From the NCBI GenBank assembly GCA_002403445.1, contig DHHU01000053.1, forward strand, positions 48,499-62,583: a DNA stretch of 14,085 nt. The letters run 5' to 3'. The position numbers were made by a program, and so were the translations under genes. The notes beneath the pieces are model-generated. The model was not told the DNA's origin. It did no database searches and was given only the letters and a program-made list of their open reading frames with translations. Shown here piece after piece: positions 7,397 to 14,085 of this stretch; positions within the stretch are counted from its first letter, which is position 1; each line of letters begins with the position of its first letter. The stretch is from Salinisphaeraceae bacterium UBA4764. Its GTDB lineage: Bacteria > Pseudomonadota > Gammaproteobacteria > Nevskiales > Salinisphaeraceae.

Positions 7397-8929
7397 CTAG
7401 CTGCGCTTCATCGATTCGAAGAACTGGATGTTGGTCTTGGTCTGTTTCATGCGGTCGATGAGCAACTCCATGGCGGCGACGTCATCCATGCCGTGCAGAA
7501 GTTTGCGCAATATCCACATGTTTTGGAGCTCGCCTGGCTCTACCAGCTTTTCTTCGCGGCGCGTGCCCGAACGATTGACGTGGATGGCCGGGTAAATGCG
7601 TTTCTCGGCAATTCGGCGATCCATGTGGACTTCCATGTTACCGGTGCCCTTGAATTCCTCGAAGATGACTTCGTCCATCTTGGAACCGGTTTCGACCAGA
7701 GCGGTGGCCATGATCGTTAGGCTACCGCCTTCCTCAACATTGCGGGCAGCGCCGAAGAAACGCTTCGGCCGCTGAAGGGCATTGGCGTCAACACCACCGG
7801 TAAGTACTTTGCCAGACGACGGTGCTACGGTGTTGTAGGCCCGGGCCAGTCGGGTAATCGAGTCAAGCAGGACTACGACATCCTTCTTGTGCTCGACCAG
7901 TCGCTTGGCTTTCTCGATCACCATATCCGCGACCTGCACATGACGCGAAGCCGGTTCATCGAATGTCGATGACACTACCTCTCCACGCACCGAGCGCGCC
8001 ATTTCAGTGACTTCCTCAGGACGTTCGTCTATCAACAGCACGATCAGATGGCAGTCGGGCTGGTTGTAGGCGATCGACTGGGCAATGTTCTGAAGCATCA
8101 TGGTCTTACCGGCCTTGGGCGGCGAGACCACGAGACCGCGTTGCCCCTTGCCGAGCGGTGAAATCAAGTCGATTGTGCGCGCGGTGATATCCTCAGTCGA
8201 GCCGTTGCCGATCTCCATGACCAGTCGCTCGGTAGGAAACAGCGGTGTGAGATTTTCGAACAGAACTTTGCCTCGGGCCTTGGCTGGTTCATCCTCGTTA
8301 ATCTGGTCGACCTTAAGCAGCGCGAAATAACGCTCGGATTCCTTGGGTGGCCGAATACGGCCGGTCACGGTATCGCCGGTTCTCAGAGCAAACCGTCGAA
8401 TCTGGCTCGGCGACACATATATGTCGTCCGGGCTGGCCATGTAGGACGACTGGCCCGAGCGTAGAAAACCGAACCCATCGGACAATATTTCCAGAACCCC
8501 GTCGCCGTAGATGGGCCGCCCTTCATCAGCATGAACCTTCAACATGGCGAAGATCAGATCAGGCTTGCGCATCCGTGAGACGTTTTCTAGCCCCAGATCT
8601 TCGGCCAGTTGCATCAGCTCGCTCGCCGATTGCGTTTTGAGCTCGCTCAGATCAATACTCGGCGCGTTTTCATCGATAGCACCGGCATAGGCTTCAAATT
8701 CGGCCTCGTCAATATCCTCATTCGGCGGTTTCGCGCCCTTGGATTGGTTGTTGCGACCGCGATTATTATTACCGCGTGACTTGCTGTTGCCGGTTTGATG
8801 GGAGCTACCACCCGACCCCTTGCGGCGCCGTCCACGGCGATTGGGGCCACGCGAATCTTGGTTGGCGTTAGCGTTGTCGTTTGACTTCGCGTTGTCGTTC
8901 GACGTTTGCTCGAAGGTTTCTTCAGACAC
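7397..8929 (-). CDS. rho: Transcription termination factor Rho with N-terminal low-complexity extension
   Basis: Rho is the hexameric RNA-dependent ATPase that terminates untranslated transcripts. The 510-residue product from a GTG start is about 90 residues longer than E. coli Rho (419). The canonical protein begins near residue 92 (IDLSELKTQSASELM). The primary RNA-binding domain has DGVLEILSDGFGFLRS (143-158) and DDIYVSPSQIRRF (168-180). Walker A SPPKAGKT lies at 269-276, Walker B VVLLDS at 352-357, and the Q/R-loop region GKVLTGGVDANALQRPKRFFG at 373-393. Residues 10-65 are a disordered N/R/G/S-rich basic segment, followed by an acidic stretch (70-90). No strong Shine-Dalgarno precedes the GTG (CGGAATAAC only). 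It follows trxA with a 95-nt gap containing a hairpin, so it may be co-transcribed with trxA and subject to attenuation. Confidence 0.97.
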   Translation of the reverse strand: MSEETFEQTSNDNAKSNDNANANQDSRGPNRRGRRRKGSGGSSHQTGNSKSRGNNNRGRNNQSKGAKPPNEDIDEAEFEAYAGAIDENAPSIDLSELKTQSASELMQLAEDLGLENVSRMRKPDLIFAMLKVHADEGRPIYGDGVLEILSDGFGFLRSGQSSYMASPDDIYVSPSQIRRFALRTGDTVTGRIRPPKESERYFALLKVDQINEDEPAKARGKVLFENLTPLFPTERLVMEIGNGSTEDITARTIDLISPLGKGQRGLVVSPPKAGKTMMLQNIAQSIAYNQPDCHLIVLLIDERPEEVTEMARSVRGEVVSSTFDEPASRHVQVADMVIEKAKRLVEHKKDVVVLLDSITRLARAYNTVAPSSGKVLTGGVDANALQRPKRFFGAARNVEEGGSLTIMATALVETGSKMDEVIFEEFKGTGNMEVHMDRRIAEKRIYPAIHVNRSGTRREEKLVEPGELQNMWILRKLLHGMDDVAAMELLIDRMKQTKTNIQFFESMKRS

Positions 8930-8952
8930 GTTATTCCGTTTTTAAGTTGTCG

Positions 8953-8986
8953 GGCTGATGCGAGTCGTTCAGGGCTCGCGTCAGCC
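8953..8986 (-). promoter_or_regulatory. Strong hairpin in the trxA-rho intergenic leader
   Basis: In the rho direction, GGCTGA pairs with TCAGCC and GCGAG pairs with CTCGC across one A/C mismatch, giving 11 base pairs with a 10-nt loop. It ends 23 nt before the rho GTG start. No U-run follows on either strand, so it is not a typical rho-independent terminator. Candidate roles are transcript stabilisation between trxA and rho, or part of a rho autoregulatory leader (E. coli rho is autoregulated by attenuation in its leader; here this is inference). Confidence 0.55.
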
Positions 8987-9024
8987 GCGCCGCAGGACTT
9001 GAACTGGCGGCTGTGGCGTAGAGA

Positions 9025-9354
9025 CTAACCCAAGTGGGCGTTGATAAATTCAGTCAATTGGGATTTGGAAACCGATCCCACTTTGGTATCCAGCACTTCA
9101 CCGTCTTTGAACAGCATCAGTGTGGGGATGCCGCGAATGCCGTAGTGCGCCGGCGTATCTTGATTGTCGTCGATATCGAGCTTGGCCACTGTAAGTTGGC
9201 CGTCGTATTCGTCGGCGATTTCCTCGAGTACCGGGGCAATCATTTTGCAAGGGCCGCACCATTCGGCCCAGTAATCGACCAGTACCGGGCCGCTGGCGCC
9301 GAGCACATCGCTGGAAAATTTCTCGTCTGAGGTATGGATCAGATTGTCGCTCAT
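9025..9354 (-). CDS. trxA: Thioredoxin 1
   Basis: This is the general cytoplasmic disulfide reductase, reduced by thioredoxin reductase, and electron donor for ribonucleotide reductase and PAPS reductase. The product has 109 residues (E. coli 109) and a close match throughout. It begins MSDNLIHTSDEKF, the active site WCGPCK is at 32-37, and the cis-proline loop GIRGIPT is at 72-78. The frame is open for 18 more codons upstream to 9408, but the ATG at 9354 has an AAGGA Shine-Dalgarno (9362-9366) at 7 nt and matches the family start exactly. The rhlB / trxA-rho divergent arrangement is the same as in E. coli. Confidence 0.98.
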   Translation of the reverse strand: MSDNLIHTSDEKFSSDVLGASGPVLVDYWAEWCGPCKMIAPVLEEIADEYDGQLTVAKLDIDDNQDTPAHYGIRGIPTLMLFKDGEVLDTKVGSVSKSQLTEFINAHLG

Positions 9355-9678
9355 CGATAGGTCCTTGAAGGGTCGCGAGTAAAGTATGAATCCGCGCCTG
9401 AGGCCCAACTCACGGATAGTCGACGCGAATAGGCGTCTCGAGAATACGTGGGAATAATTACTACGAAAACAATCGTAACGGGCCGAGCGCTGTTAAACTG
9501 GATCGGTCGGTCGCACGCTGCCGCGTTGGAACGAACGCTGGCGTAATTTATTTAATGAACATATTGCAGCGCATCTGCTGTCTTTTTGCAACCCCCGGGC
9601 CAAGCCTTGACCGCGACTGAAGACAAAAGGCATTACCCGGCATCGAACCTCCTCGGTCAACCCGCGGGAAACCAATGT
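9355..9678. promoter_or_regulatory. Divergent trxA / rhlB control region
   Basis: These 324 bp between divergent starts contain no gene. A weak sigma70-like promoter for rhlB is possible: TTGGAA (9526-9531) and TTTAAT (9551-9556), but with 19-bp spacing. That would give a 5' leader of about 115 nt. An AT-rich stretch around 9453-9475 stands out against GC-rich surroundings and may mark the trxA promoter on the other strand, with no clean -35/-10 pair. An in-frame TTG at 9586 upstream of rhlB has no family similarity after it. Confidence 0.4.
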
Positions 9679-11025
9679 ATGACAGATTCTAAACGGCCAG
9701 CTGTGGAAACCAATCAGGCCACCGAACGTTTGGTCACCAAGCACCGACTGGCGGATTTCGACATTCGGCCGGACATATTGACGACCCTCGAACGGCTTGG
9801 ATTGACCCACGCCACGCCAATTCAGGAACGTACGCTGCCACGGGCGTTAGCAGGCGGCGATATCGCCGGCCAAGCCCAGACCGGGACAGGCAAGACCGCA
9901 GCCTTTTTACTGGCGATCATCAATCAGCTTTTGGAAAATCCTCGCCCAGCGGCTGAGGATAATGCGTCAACCGGTGCCAGCGCACCGCGTGCCATCGTCA
10001 TCGCCCCTACCCGGGAACTGGCCGAACAGATTGACGCAGATGCCCGCAGTCTGACCACTGACACCGATTTGATCACGACGGTCTGCTATGGCGGAACCGG
10101 GTACCAGTCACAGCGCGAGGCGCTGGCTTCCGGTACCGATATTTTGATTGGCACGCCCGGCCGATTGATCGATTATTACAAGCAAAAAGTCTATACGCTG
10201 CGGTATATCGAAATCGTTGTCCTCGACGAAGCCGACCGTATGTTTGATCTGGGCTTCATTCGAGATATCCGCTACATGTTCCACAAGATGCCGCGACCTG
10301 AAAGTCGGCAGAGCATGTTGTTTTCGGCCACGCTTTCACACCGGGTGCTCGAACTGGCCTACGAGCACATGGATGATCCCGTGTCGATCGAAGCCAACAC
10401 AGAAAGCGTCAACGTCAACGCCATCGAACAACGCGTTTATCACGTTTCAAAGGATGACAAGCCGGCGCTTCTGGTGGGTCTACTGCGCTCGCTGGAGCCC
10501 ACGCGCACGCTAGTGTTCATCAACACCAAACGTGTCGGCGAACAGCTGACATCTGTGTTGAATGCCAACAACTTCACTGCCAGTATCCTCTCGGGCGACG
10601 TGGCCCAGAACAAGCGCCAGAAACTGCTCGAGGATTTCAAAACCGGACAAATCGACCTCCTAGTGGCCACGGACGTCGCCGCACGTGGGCTGCACATCCC
10701 CGAGGTTAGTCATGTGGTGAACTATGATCTGCCGCAAAATGCCGAAGACTATGTTCACCGCATTGGCCGTACGGCCCGTGCCGGCAATTCCGGAACTGCG
10801 CTATCGCTGGCCTGCGAGGAATATGTCTACTCGCTGCCGGAAATCGAGGACTACATCAAATATAAATTGACTTCGGAAGTCCCCGGCGACGATGATTTCG
10901 CCACCGACTTGACGATCCCGGCCCAGCCCCAGCATAAGAAGGGCGGTCGCAATAACGGTAAAAATAACCGTCGACGCACCGGTCGGTCGTCAGGCAATAC
11001 ATCGGCCCGCTCATCCACCCGCTAG
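9679..11025 (+). CDS. rhlB: DEAD-box ATP-dependent RNA helicase RhlB
   Basis: RhlB unwinds structured RNA and, in gammaproteobacteria, is the helicase of the RNase E degradosome. The 448-residue product has the helicase motifs in order: Q motif (F27 to Q49, TPIQE), AQTGTGKT at 66-73, PTREL at 110-114, TPGR at 159-162, DEAD at 183-186, SAT at 216-218, LVATDVAARGLHIP at 328-341 and HRIGRTARAG at 360-369. Assignment to RhlB rather than RhlE or SrmB rests on AYGGxGY-type and SLACEEY sequences and on synteny, divergent from trxA-rho as in E. coli. The C-terminal tail (about 419-448) is rich in K/R/N/G/S, a probable RNA-binding disordered tail. The ATG at 9679 has GGGA 9 nt upstream and matches the family; the TTG at 9586 is unlikely. 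No RNase E gene is in the window. Confidence 0.94.
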   Translation: MTDSKRPAVETNQATERLVTKHRLADFDIRPDILTTLERLGLTHATPIQERTLPRALAGGDIAGQAQTGTGKTAAFLLAIINQLLENPRPAAEDNASTGASAPRAIVIAPTRELAEQIDADARSLTTDTDLITTVCYGGTGYQSQREALASGTDILIGTPGRLIDYYKQKVYTLRYIEIVVLDEADRMFDLGFIRDIRYMFHKMPRPESRQSMLFSATLSHRVLELAYEHMDDPVSIEANTESVNVNAIEQRVYHVSKDDKPALLVGLLRSLEPTRTLVFINTKRVGEQLTSVLNANNFTASILSGDVAQNKRQKLLEDFKTGQIDLLVATDVAARGLHIPEVSHVVNYDLPQNAEDYVHRIGRTARAGNSGTALSLACEEYVYSLPEIEDYIKYKLTSEVPGDDDFATDLTIPAQPQHKKGGRNNGKNNRRRTGRSSGNTSARSSTR

Positions 11026-11036
11026 ACAAAAGACCT

Positions 11037-11041
11037 GGAGG
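11037..11041 (+). promoter_or_regulatory. Shine-Dalgarno fixing the cysQ TTG start
   Basis: GGAGG lies 4 nt before the TTG at 11046. No ATG occurs in frame near the N-terminus of CysQ, so this strong site decides for the TTG. Confidence 0.65.
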
Positions 11042-11045
11042 CGTC

Positions 11046-11855
11046 TTGCAACACCTCGACCGTGATTTTCTCGACCAGATAAAAAACGTGGCCGAAGCCG
11101 CCGGCCGCGCCACACTGCCCATTTATCGATCCGAGTTCGAAGTTCAGACCAAAGACGATGACTCACCGCTGACCCAGGCCGATCTGGCTGCGCATGCGAT
11201 CATCCGCGACGGTCTCGCCGAAATCGACGAGGACGTCGAACAACTCTCGGAAGAAGGCGCGGACATAGAGTTTGCAACACGCTACGACTGGGACGAATAC
11301 TGGCTTATCGACCCCCTCGACGGCACCCGCGAATTCGTCAACGGTAATGACGAGTTCACCATCAATATCGCCCTCGTACAGGACAATCGACCGAGTCTTG
11401 GGGTGGTCTATGCGCCGGCGCTGGAACGCTGCTGGTTTGCCGCCGAGACCGTGGGCGCATTCGAGCAACGCGGGGATCAAGCACCGCAACCGATTTCAAC
11501 CGCCGCAGCCGATTTGGACAGACCGCGGGTGCTCGTGTCGCGATCGCACCGAACCGAGGCAATTGATGATGTACTGGCCCGCCTTGGCGACTACGAACCG
11601 GTCAGCATTGGCTCATCGCTCAAATTCTGCCTGATTGCCTCGGGCGAGGCCGATTTCTACCCTCGCCTAGGCCCCACCAGCGAGTGGGACACGGCCGCTG
11701 GACAGGCACTTGTGAGTATCGCGGGCGGCCGCGTGACCAACACCAGCGGTCAAGAGATGGAATATAACCTGACTGAATCGCTCTTGAACGGCGCATTCAT
11801 TGCTTATGGCGATCGCAACCATGACTGGCTGCAATATCTTGCCAGCGACGACTAA
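11046..11855 (+). CDS. cysQ: 3'(2'),5'-bisphosphate nucleotidase CysQ
   Basis: CysQ hydrolyses 3'-phosphoadenosine 5'-phosphate (PAP), the by-product of sulfate assimilation and acyl-carrier-protein charging, to AMP. The product has 269 residues (E. coli 246) in the inositol-monophosphatase fold. Metal ligands are visible in DSPLTQADLAAH (39-50), LSEEG (67-71), the DPLDGTREF motif (89-97) and EWDTAAG (213-219). SIGSSLKFCLIASGEADFYPR at 187-207 is typical of CysQ. The start is a TTG with GGAGG upstream. The gene lies 20 nt after rhlB and 12 nt before gltX, suggesting one transcription unit. PAP inhibits several RNases in bacteria, so placement next to an RNA helicase is suggestive but unproven. 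Confidence 0.95.
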   Translation: MQHLDRDFLDQIKNVAEAAGRATLPIYRSEFEVQTKDDDSPLTQADLAAHAIIRDGLAEIDEDVEQLSEEGADIEFATRYDWDEYWLIDPLDGTREFVNGNDEFTINIALVQDNRPSLGVVYAPALERCWFAAETVGAFEQRGDQAPQPISTAAADLDRPRVLVSRSHRTEAIDDVLARLGDYEPVSIGSSLKFCLIASGEADFYPRLGPTSEWDTAAGQALVSIAGGRVTNTSGQEMEYNLTESLLNGAFIAYGDRNHDWLQYLASDD

Positions 11856-11867
11856 AGAAACCGCGTT

Positions 11868-13316
11868 ATGACCACAGTGACCCGCTTTGCCCCCAGCCCC
11901 ACGGGTATGCTTCACGTCGGCGGGGCGCGCACCGCGCTCTATAGTTGGCTGCATGCGCGTCAGCGCGGCGGTCGCTTTGTCCTGCGCATCGAGGACACCG
12001 ATCGACTGCGATCAACGCCCGAAGCCATCAACGCTATACACGAGGCCATGCAGTGGCTGGGACTGGACTATACGCCACCTGTGGTGTACCAGAGCCAACG
12101 TGAAACGCGCCACCGGGAGGCTATCGATCAATTGATCACCCAGGGTGACGCTTACTACTGCTACGCCAGCACGGCGGACGTAGAAGCCATGCGCGAGCGC
12201 GCTCGCGCGCGAGGTGATAAACCGCGCTACGACGGCACCTGGCGCCCAAGACCAGGCAAGACACTGCCAACGCCACCGAGTGGTGTCTCGCCTGTGGTGC
12301 GCTTTGCCAACCCCACCACCGGGAGTGTTCGCTTCGAAGATATTATTCGCGGCACCGTGGCGATCGACAACAGTGAACTCGACGATCTGGTGATCGCCCG
12401 AGCCGACGGCACACCCACATACAATCTGTGCGTGGTGGTCGACGACCTGGATGCAGGCATAACCGATGTCGTGCGCGGCGATGACCACGTCAACAACACA
12501 CCGCGCCAGATCAACATCGGCCGTGCACTGGTCGGCTCCGAGATCGATTTGCCGCACTATGCTCATGTCCCTATGATTCTGGGCGCCGACGGTCGCCGGC
12601 TGTCTAAGCGCCACGGTGCCGTGGACGTCATGCAATTCCGCCGCGACGGCATTCTGCCGGGCGCACTGCTGAACTACCTGGCCCGACTCGGCTGGTCATA
12701 CGGCGATCAGGAAATCTTCTCTTTAAACGAGATGGTTGACAAATTCGCTTTGAACGAGGTTCATTCCAAGGCCGCAGTCTTCGATCCCGATAAACTGGCC
12801 TGGGTCAACCAGGAACACATTAAGGCCGCCGAACCCGCTGAATTGATCGACGAACTGGCCTGGCATCTAGCTGAGCTCGGTGTTCACGACGTGTCTGACG
12901 CGCGCCTAGAGGAAATCGCAGCGGTCCAGCAACAACGCTGTAAGACTGTTCGCGGTATGGCCACAGACAGCCTGTATCTGTTTTATGCCGTGGACGAATA
13001 CGACTCCAAAGGGGTCAAGAAACATGTCAAACCGGGCAGTGCTTCCGTATTGCGAGATCTGCGCGACCGACTTGCCGCATTGCAATCCTGGCGTGCCGAC
13101 GATCTCGGTGCCACCGTCAAGACGCTGGCAGACGATCATGAGATCGGGTTGGGCAAAGTCGCACAACCACTTCGCATCGCCCTAACGGGCCGCCCCGTTT
13201 CCCCCCCCATTGACGACACGCTGGCATTACTGGGTCGTGAGACTAGTTTAGTGCGGCTCGACAAGGCAATCACGGATTTCGGGGAGATTGCAGACAACAC
13301 TGAAACCTCCGTTTGA
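11868..13316 (+). CDS. gltX: Glutamyl-tRNA synthetase
   Basis: A class I aminoacyl-tRNA synthetase that charges tRNA-Glu. The product has 482 residues (E. coli 471). The HIGH-type signature APSPTGMLHVGGART covers 8-22 and the KMSKS-type signature RRLSKRHG covers 243-250, with the family blocks LRIEDTD (39-45), YDGTWR and VVRGDDHVNNTPRQ in between. In E. coli a structural zinc is held by C98, C100, C125 and H127. Here the aligned positions are C98, A100, W125 and P127, so the zinc site is lost. There is no strong Shine-Dalgarno (AAAGAAA only), and it begins 12 nt after cysQ, so translational coupling is likely. The stop is 23 nt from the convergent membrane protein gene, with no clear terminator between. 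Confidence 0.97.
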   Translation: MTTVTRFAPSPTGMLHVGGARTALYSWLHARQRGGRFVLRIEDTDRLRSTPEAINAIHEAMQWLGLDYTPPVVYQSQRETRHREAIDQLITQGDAYYCYASTADVEAMRERARARGDKPRYDGTWRPRPGKTLPTPPSGVSPVVRFANPTTGSVRFEDIIRGTVAIDNSELDDLVIARADGTPTYNLCVVVDDLDAGITDVVRGDDHVNNTPRQINIGRALVGSEIDLPHYAHVPMILGADGRRLSKRHGAVDVMQFRRDGILPGALLNYLARLGWSYGDQEIFSLNEMVDKFALNEVHSKAAVFDPDKLAWVNQEHIKAAEPAELIDELAWHLAELGVHDVSDARLEEIAAVQQQRCKTVRGMATDSLYLFYAVDEYDSKGVKKHVKPGSASVLRDLRDRLAALQSWRADDLGATVKTLADDHEIGLGKVAQPLRIALTGRPVSPPIDDTLALLGRETSLVRLDKAITDFGEIADNTETSV

Positions 13317-13339
13317 GGCAGTCATGGCAGTACAAACGG

Positions 13340-14011
13340 TCACCCCGTCCAACCCCGCACAGCTTGGCGGGCTTCGGCGTTGGCCGCCCGGGCCACCAGT
13401 CCGCTCTGTGTGAGAGCCACCTTGTACCGGGCACCATTAGCCATCGGCATATAGACCGCACTGCCATAGCGCGTGTCGATCAAGGGTAACCAGGTGTTGA
13501 GCCAATGCACCATAGCCCAAGCACTCAGTCCGCCACCGGGATCATTGAGCTCATAAACAGTATGTCGTTTCCGAATGGCTTGCTGGGCCGATTCATAACG
13601 TCCTGAAAGCCGGTTGAACTGGTATCGGGCGTCAAGCCCGATCAGATTCGCCCAGGCGCGCCATTTTAGAACTCGGGCACTGAGCTGCCATGACTGCCCC
13701 ACAACGCGAAAAGTCCGGTCCGGTGCCTGAGCACGCGCGAGATGTACGCGAAACACGTCGCTGCTACTTTCGCCACCGGCTTGCCGACAGGTCAGCGTCG
13801 CAACCGGTTGTTCATACGTCAGGCGTTGATAGGCATAAAGATTGAATGCCAGGGATAGACCCAGTCCACCCAGCAGGAAGCAGATGCCGGAACCAAGACC
13901 ATTACTTGATGCCCGCCCCAACCGTCGCCGCCGCACGTGGCAAAGTGCACGCATAAAAAACACGGCTCCGGCCAGCAACAATACGGCAATGATGCTATTG
14001 AATAGGGTCAT
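13340..14011 (-). CDS. Two-helix inner-membrane protein of unknown function
   Basis: The 223-residue product has two hydrophobic helices near the N-terminus (about 4-22 and 39-58), separated by a basic loop (HVRRRRLGR). A hydrophilic domain of about 160 residues follows, probably outside the cytoplasm because the basic loop between the helices should stay inside. The body contains LYAYQRLTYEQPVA, WQLSARVLKWRAWANLIGLDARYQFNRLSGRY and RYGSAVYMPMANGARYKVALTQSGLVAR. I recall similar proteins in Pseudomonas and relatives annotated as 'cation/multidrug efflux pump', but nothing here resembles a transporter, so I would not use that name. I chose the ATG at 14011 because it starts the first helix and has GGTGATGAG before it. 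The frame stays open to the window edge, with another ATG at 14053 that would add 14 polar residues. Confidence 0.8.
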   Translation of the reverse strand: MTLFNSIIAVLLLAGAVFFMRALCHVRRRRLGRASSNGLGSGICFLLGGLGLSLAFNLYAYQRLTYEQPVATLTCRQAGGESSSDVFRVHLARAQAPDRTFRVVGQSWQLSARVLKWRAWANLIGLDARYQFNRLSGRYESAQQAIRKRHTVYELNDPGGGLSAWAMVHWLNTWLPLIDTRYGSAVYMPMANGARYKVALTQSGLVARAANAEARQAVRGWTG

Positions 14012-14064
14012 CTCATCACCGCGACCCAGCCGGCCCACTTCATGTGGATCCATACACCGGGCAA
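14008..14064 (-). CDS. Possible 18-codon upstream ORF coupled to the membrane protein
   Basis: On the minus strand a GGAGG (14074-14078) is followed 9 nt later by TTG and an 18-codon frame whose TGA overlaps the ATG of the membrane protein gene as ATGA. The strong Shine-Dalgarno is too far (20 nt) to serve the ATG at 14053. It may be a leader peptide that couples translation, or a chance frame; no conserved peptide is recognised. Confidence 0.25.
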   Translation of the reverse strand: MPGVWIHMKWAGWVAVMR

Positions 14065-14085
14065 GGATTGCAACCTCCGAAAACT

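Noticed and set aside
9586..9678. An N-terminal extension of RhlB from a TTG at 9586
   Set aside because: The added 31 residues do not resemble RhlB, while the ATG at 9679 has a ribosome-binding site and gives a normal-length protein.
12191..12208. A perfect 18-nt palindrome GCGCGAGCGCGCTCGCGC
   Set aside because: It lies inside gltX, where it encodes the Arg/Ala-rich segment RERARA. Codon composition explains it and no regulatory role is indicated.
13340..14011. Naming the terminal membrane protein a multidrug efflux pump
   Set aside because: Only two membrane helices and a soluble domain are present, with no transporter motif. The name seems to be a propagated annotation.

Overview
The window is about 14 kb of ordinary chromosome, roughly 55-57% GC, from a gammaproteobacterium. 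The protein sequences and the gene order agree on this: yicC-gmk diverging from rph-rdgB-hemW, and trxA-rho diverging from rhlB, are both gammaproteobacterial arrangements. I cannot name the genus from sequence alone. A Salinisphaera-like or other early-branching lineage would fit, but that is a guess.

Layout from left to right. Positions 46-783 hold a decayed IS110-family transposase. yicC-gmk runs leftward (838-2344). rph-rdgB-hemW plus a small cysteine-rich protein gene runs rightward (2473-5180) with overlapping start and stop codons, followed by gltA (5298-6590). About 800 bp without a convincing gene (6591-7396) separates gltA from the convergent trxA-rho pair (7397-9354). A 324-bp divergent control region (9355-9678) leads into rightward rhlB-cysQ-gltX (9679-13316). 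A leftward two-helix membrane protein gene closes the window (13340-14011).

The themes are RNA metabolism and information processing (YicC, RNase PH, Rho, RhlB, glutamyl-tRNA synthetase), nucleotide maintenance (guanylate kinase, the ITP/XTP pyrophosphatase RdgB, the PAP phosphatase CysQ), redox and heme handling (thioredoxin, HemW) and the TCA cycle (citrate synthase). All the main genes look intact and typical in length.

I do not see a complete new system (no CRISPR, toxin-antitoxin, biosynthetic cluster or complete mobile element). The points worth a second look are a long N/R/G-rich N-terminal extension on Rho mirrored by a similar C-terminal tail on RhlB; a strong hairpin without a U-tract in the short trxA-rho gap; loss of three of the four zinc ligands in GltX; the IS110 remnant sitting where rpoZ-spoT usually follows gmk; the unexplained gltA-rho gap with clustered TGATCA sites and a TGA-interrupted reading frame; and marked enrichment of the CGATCG palindrome.
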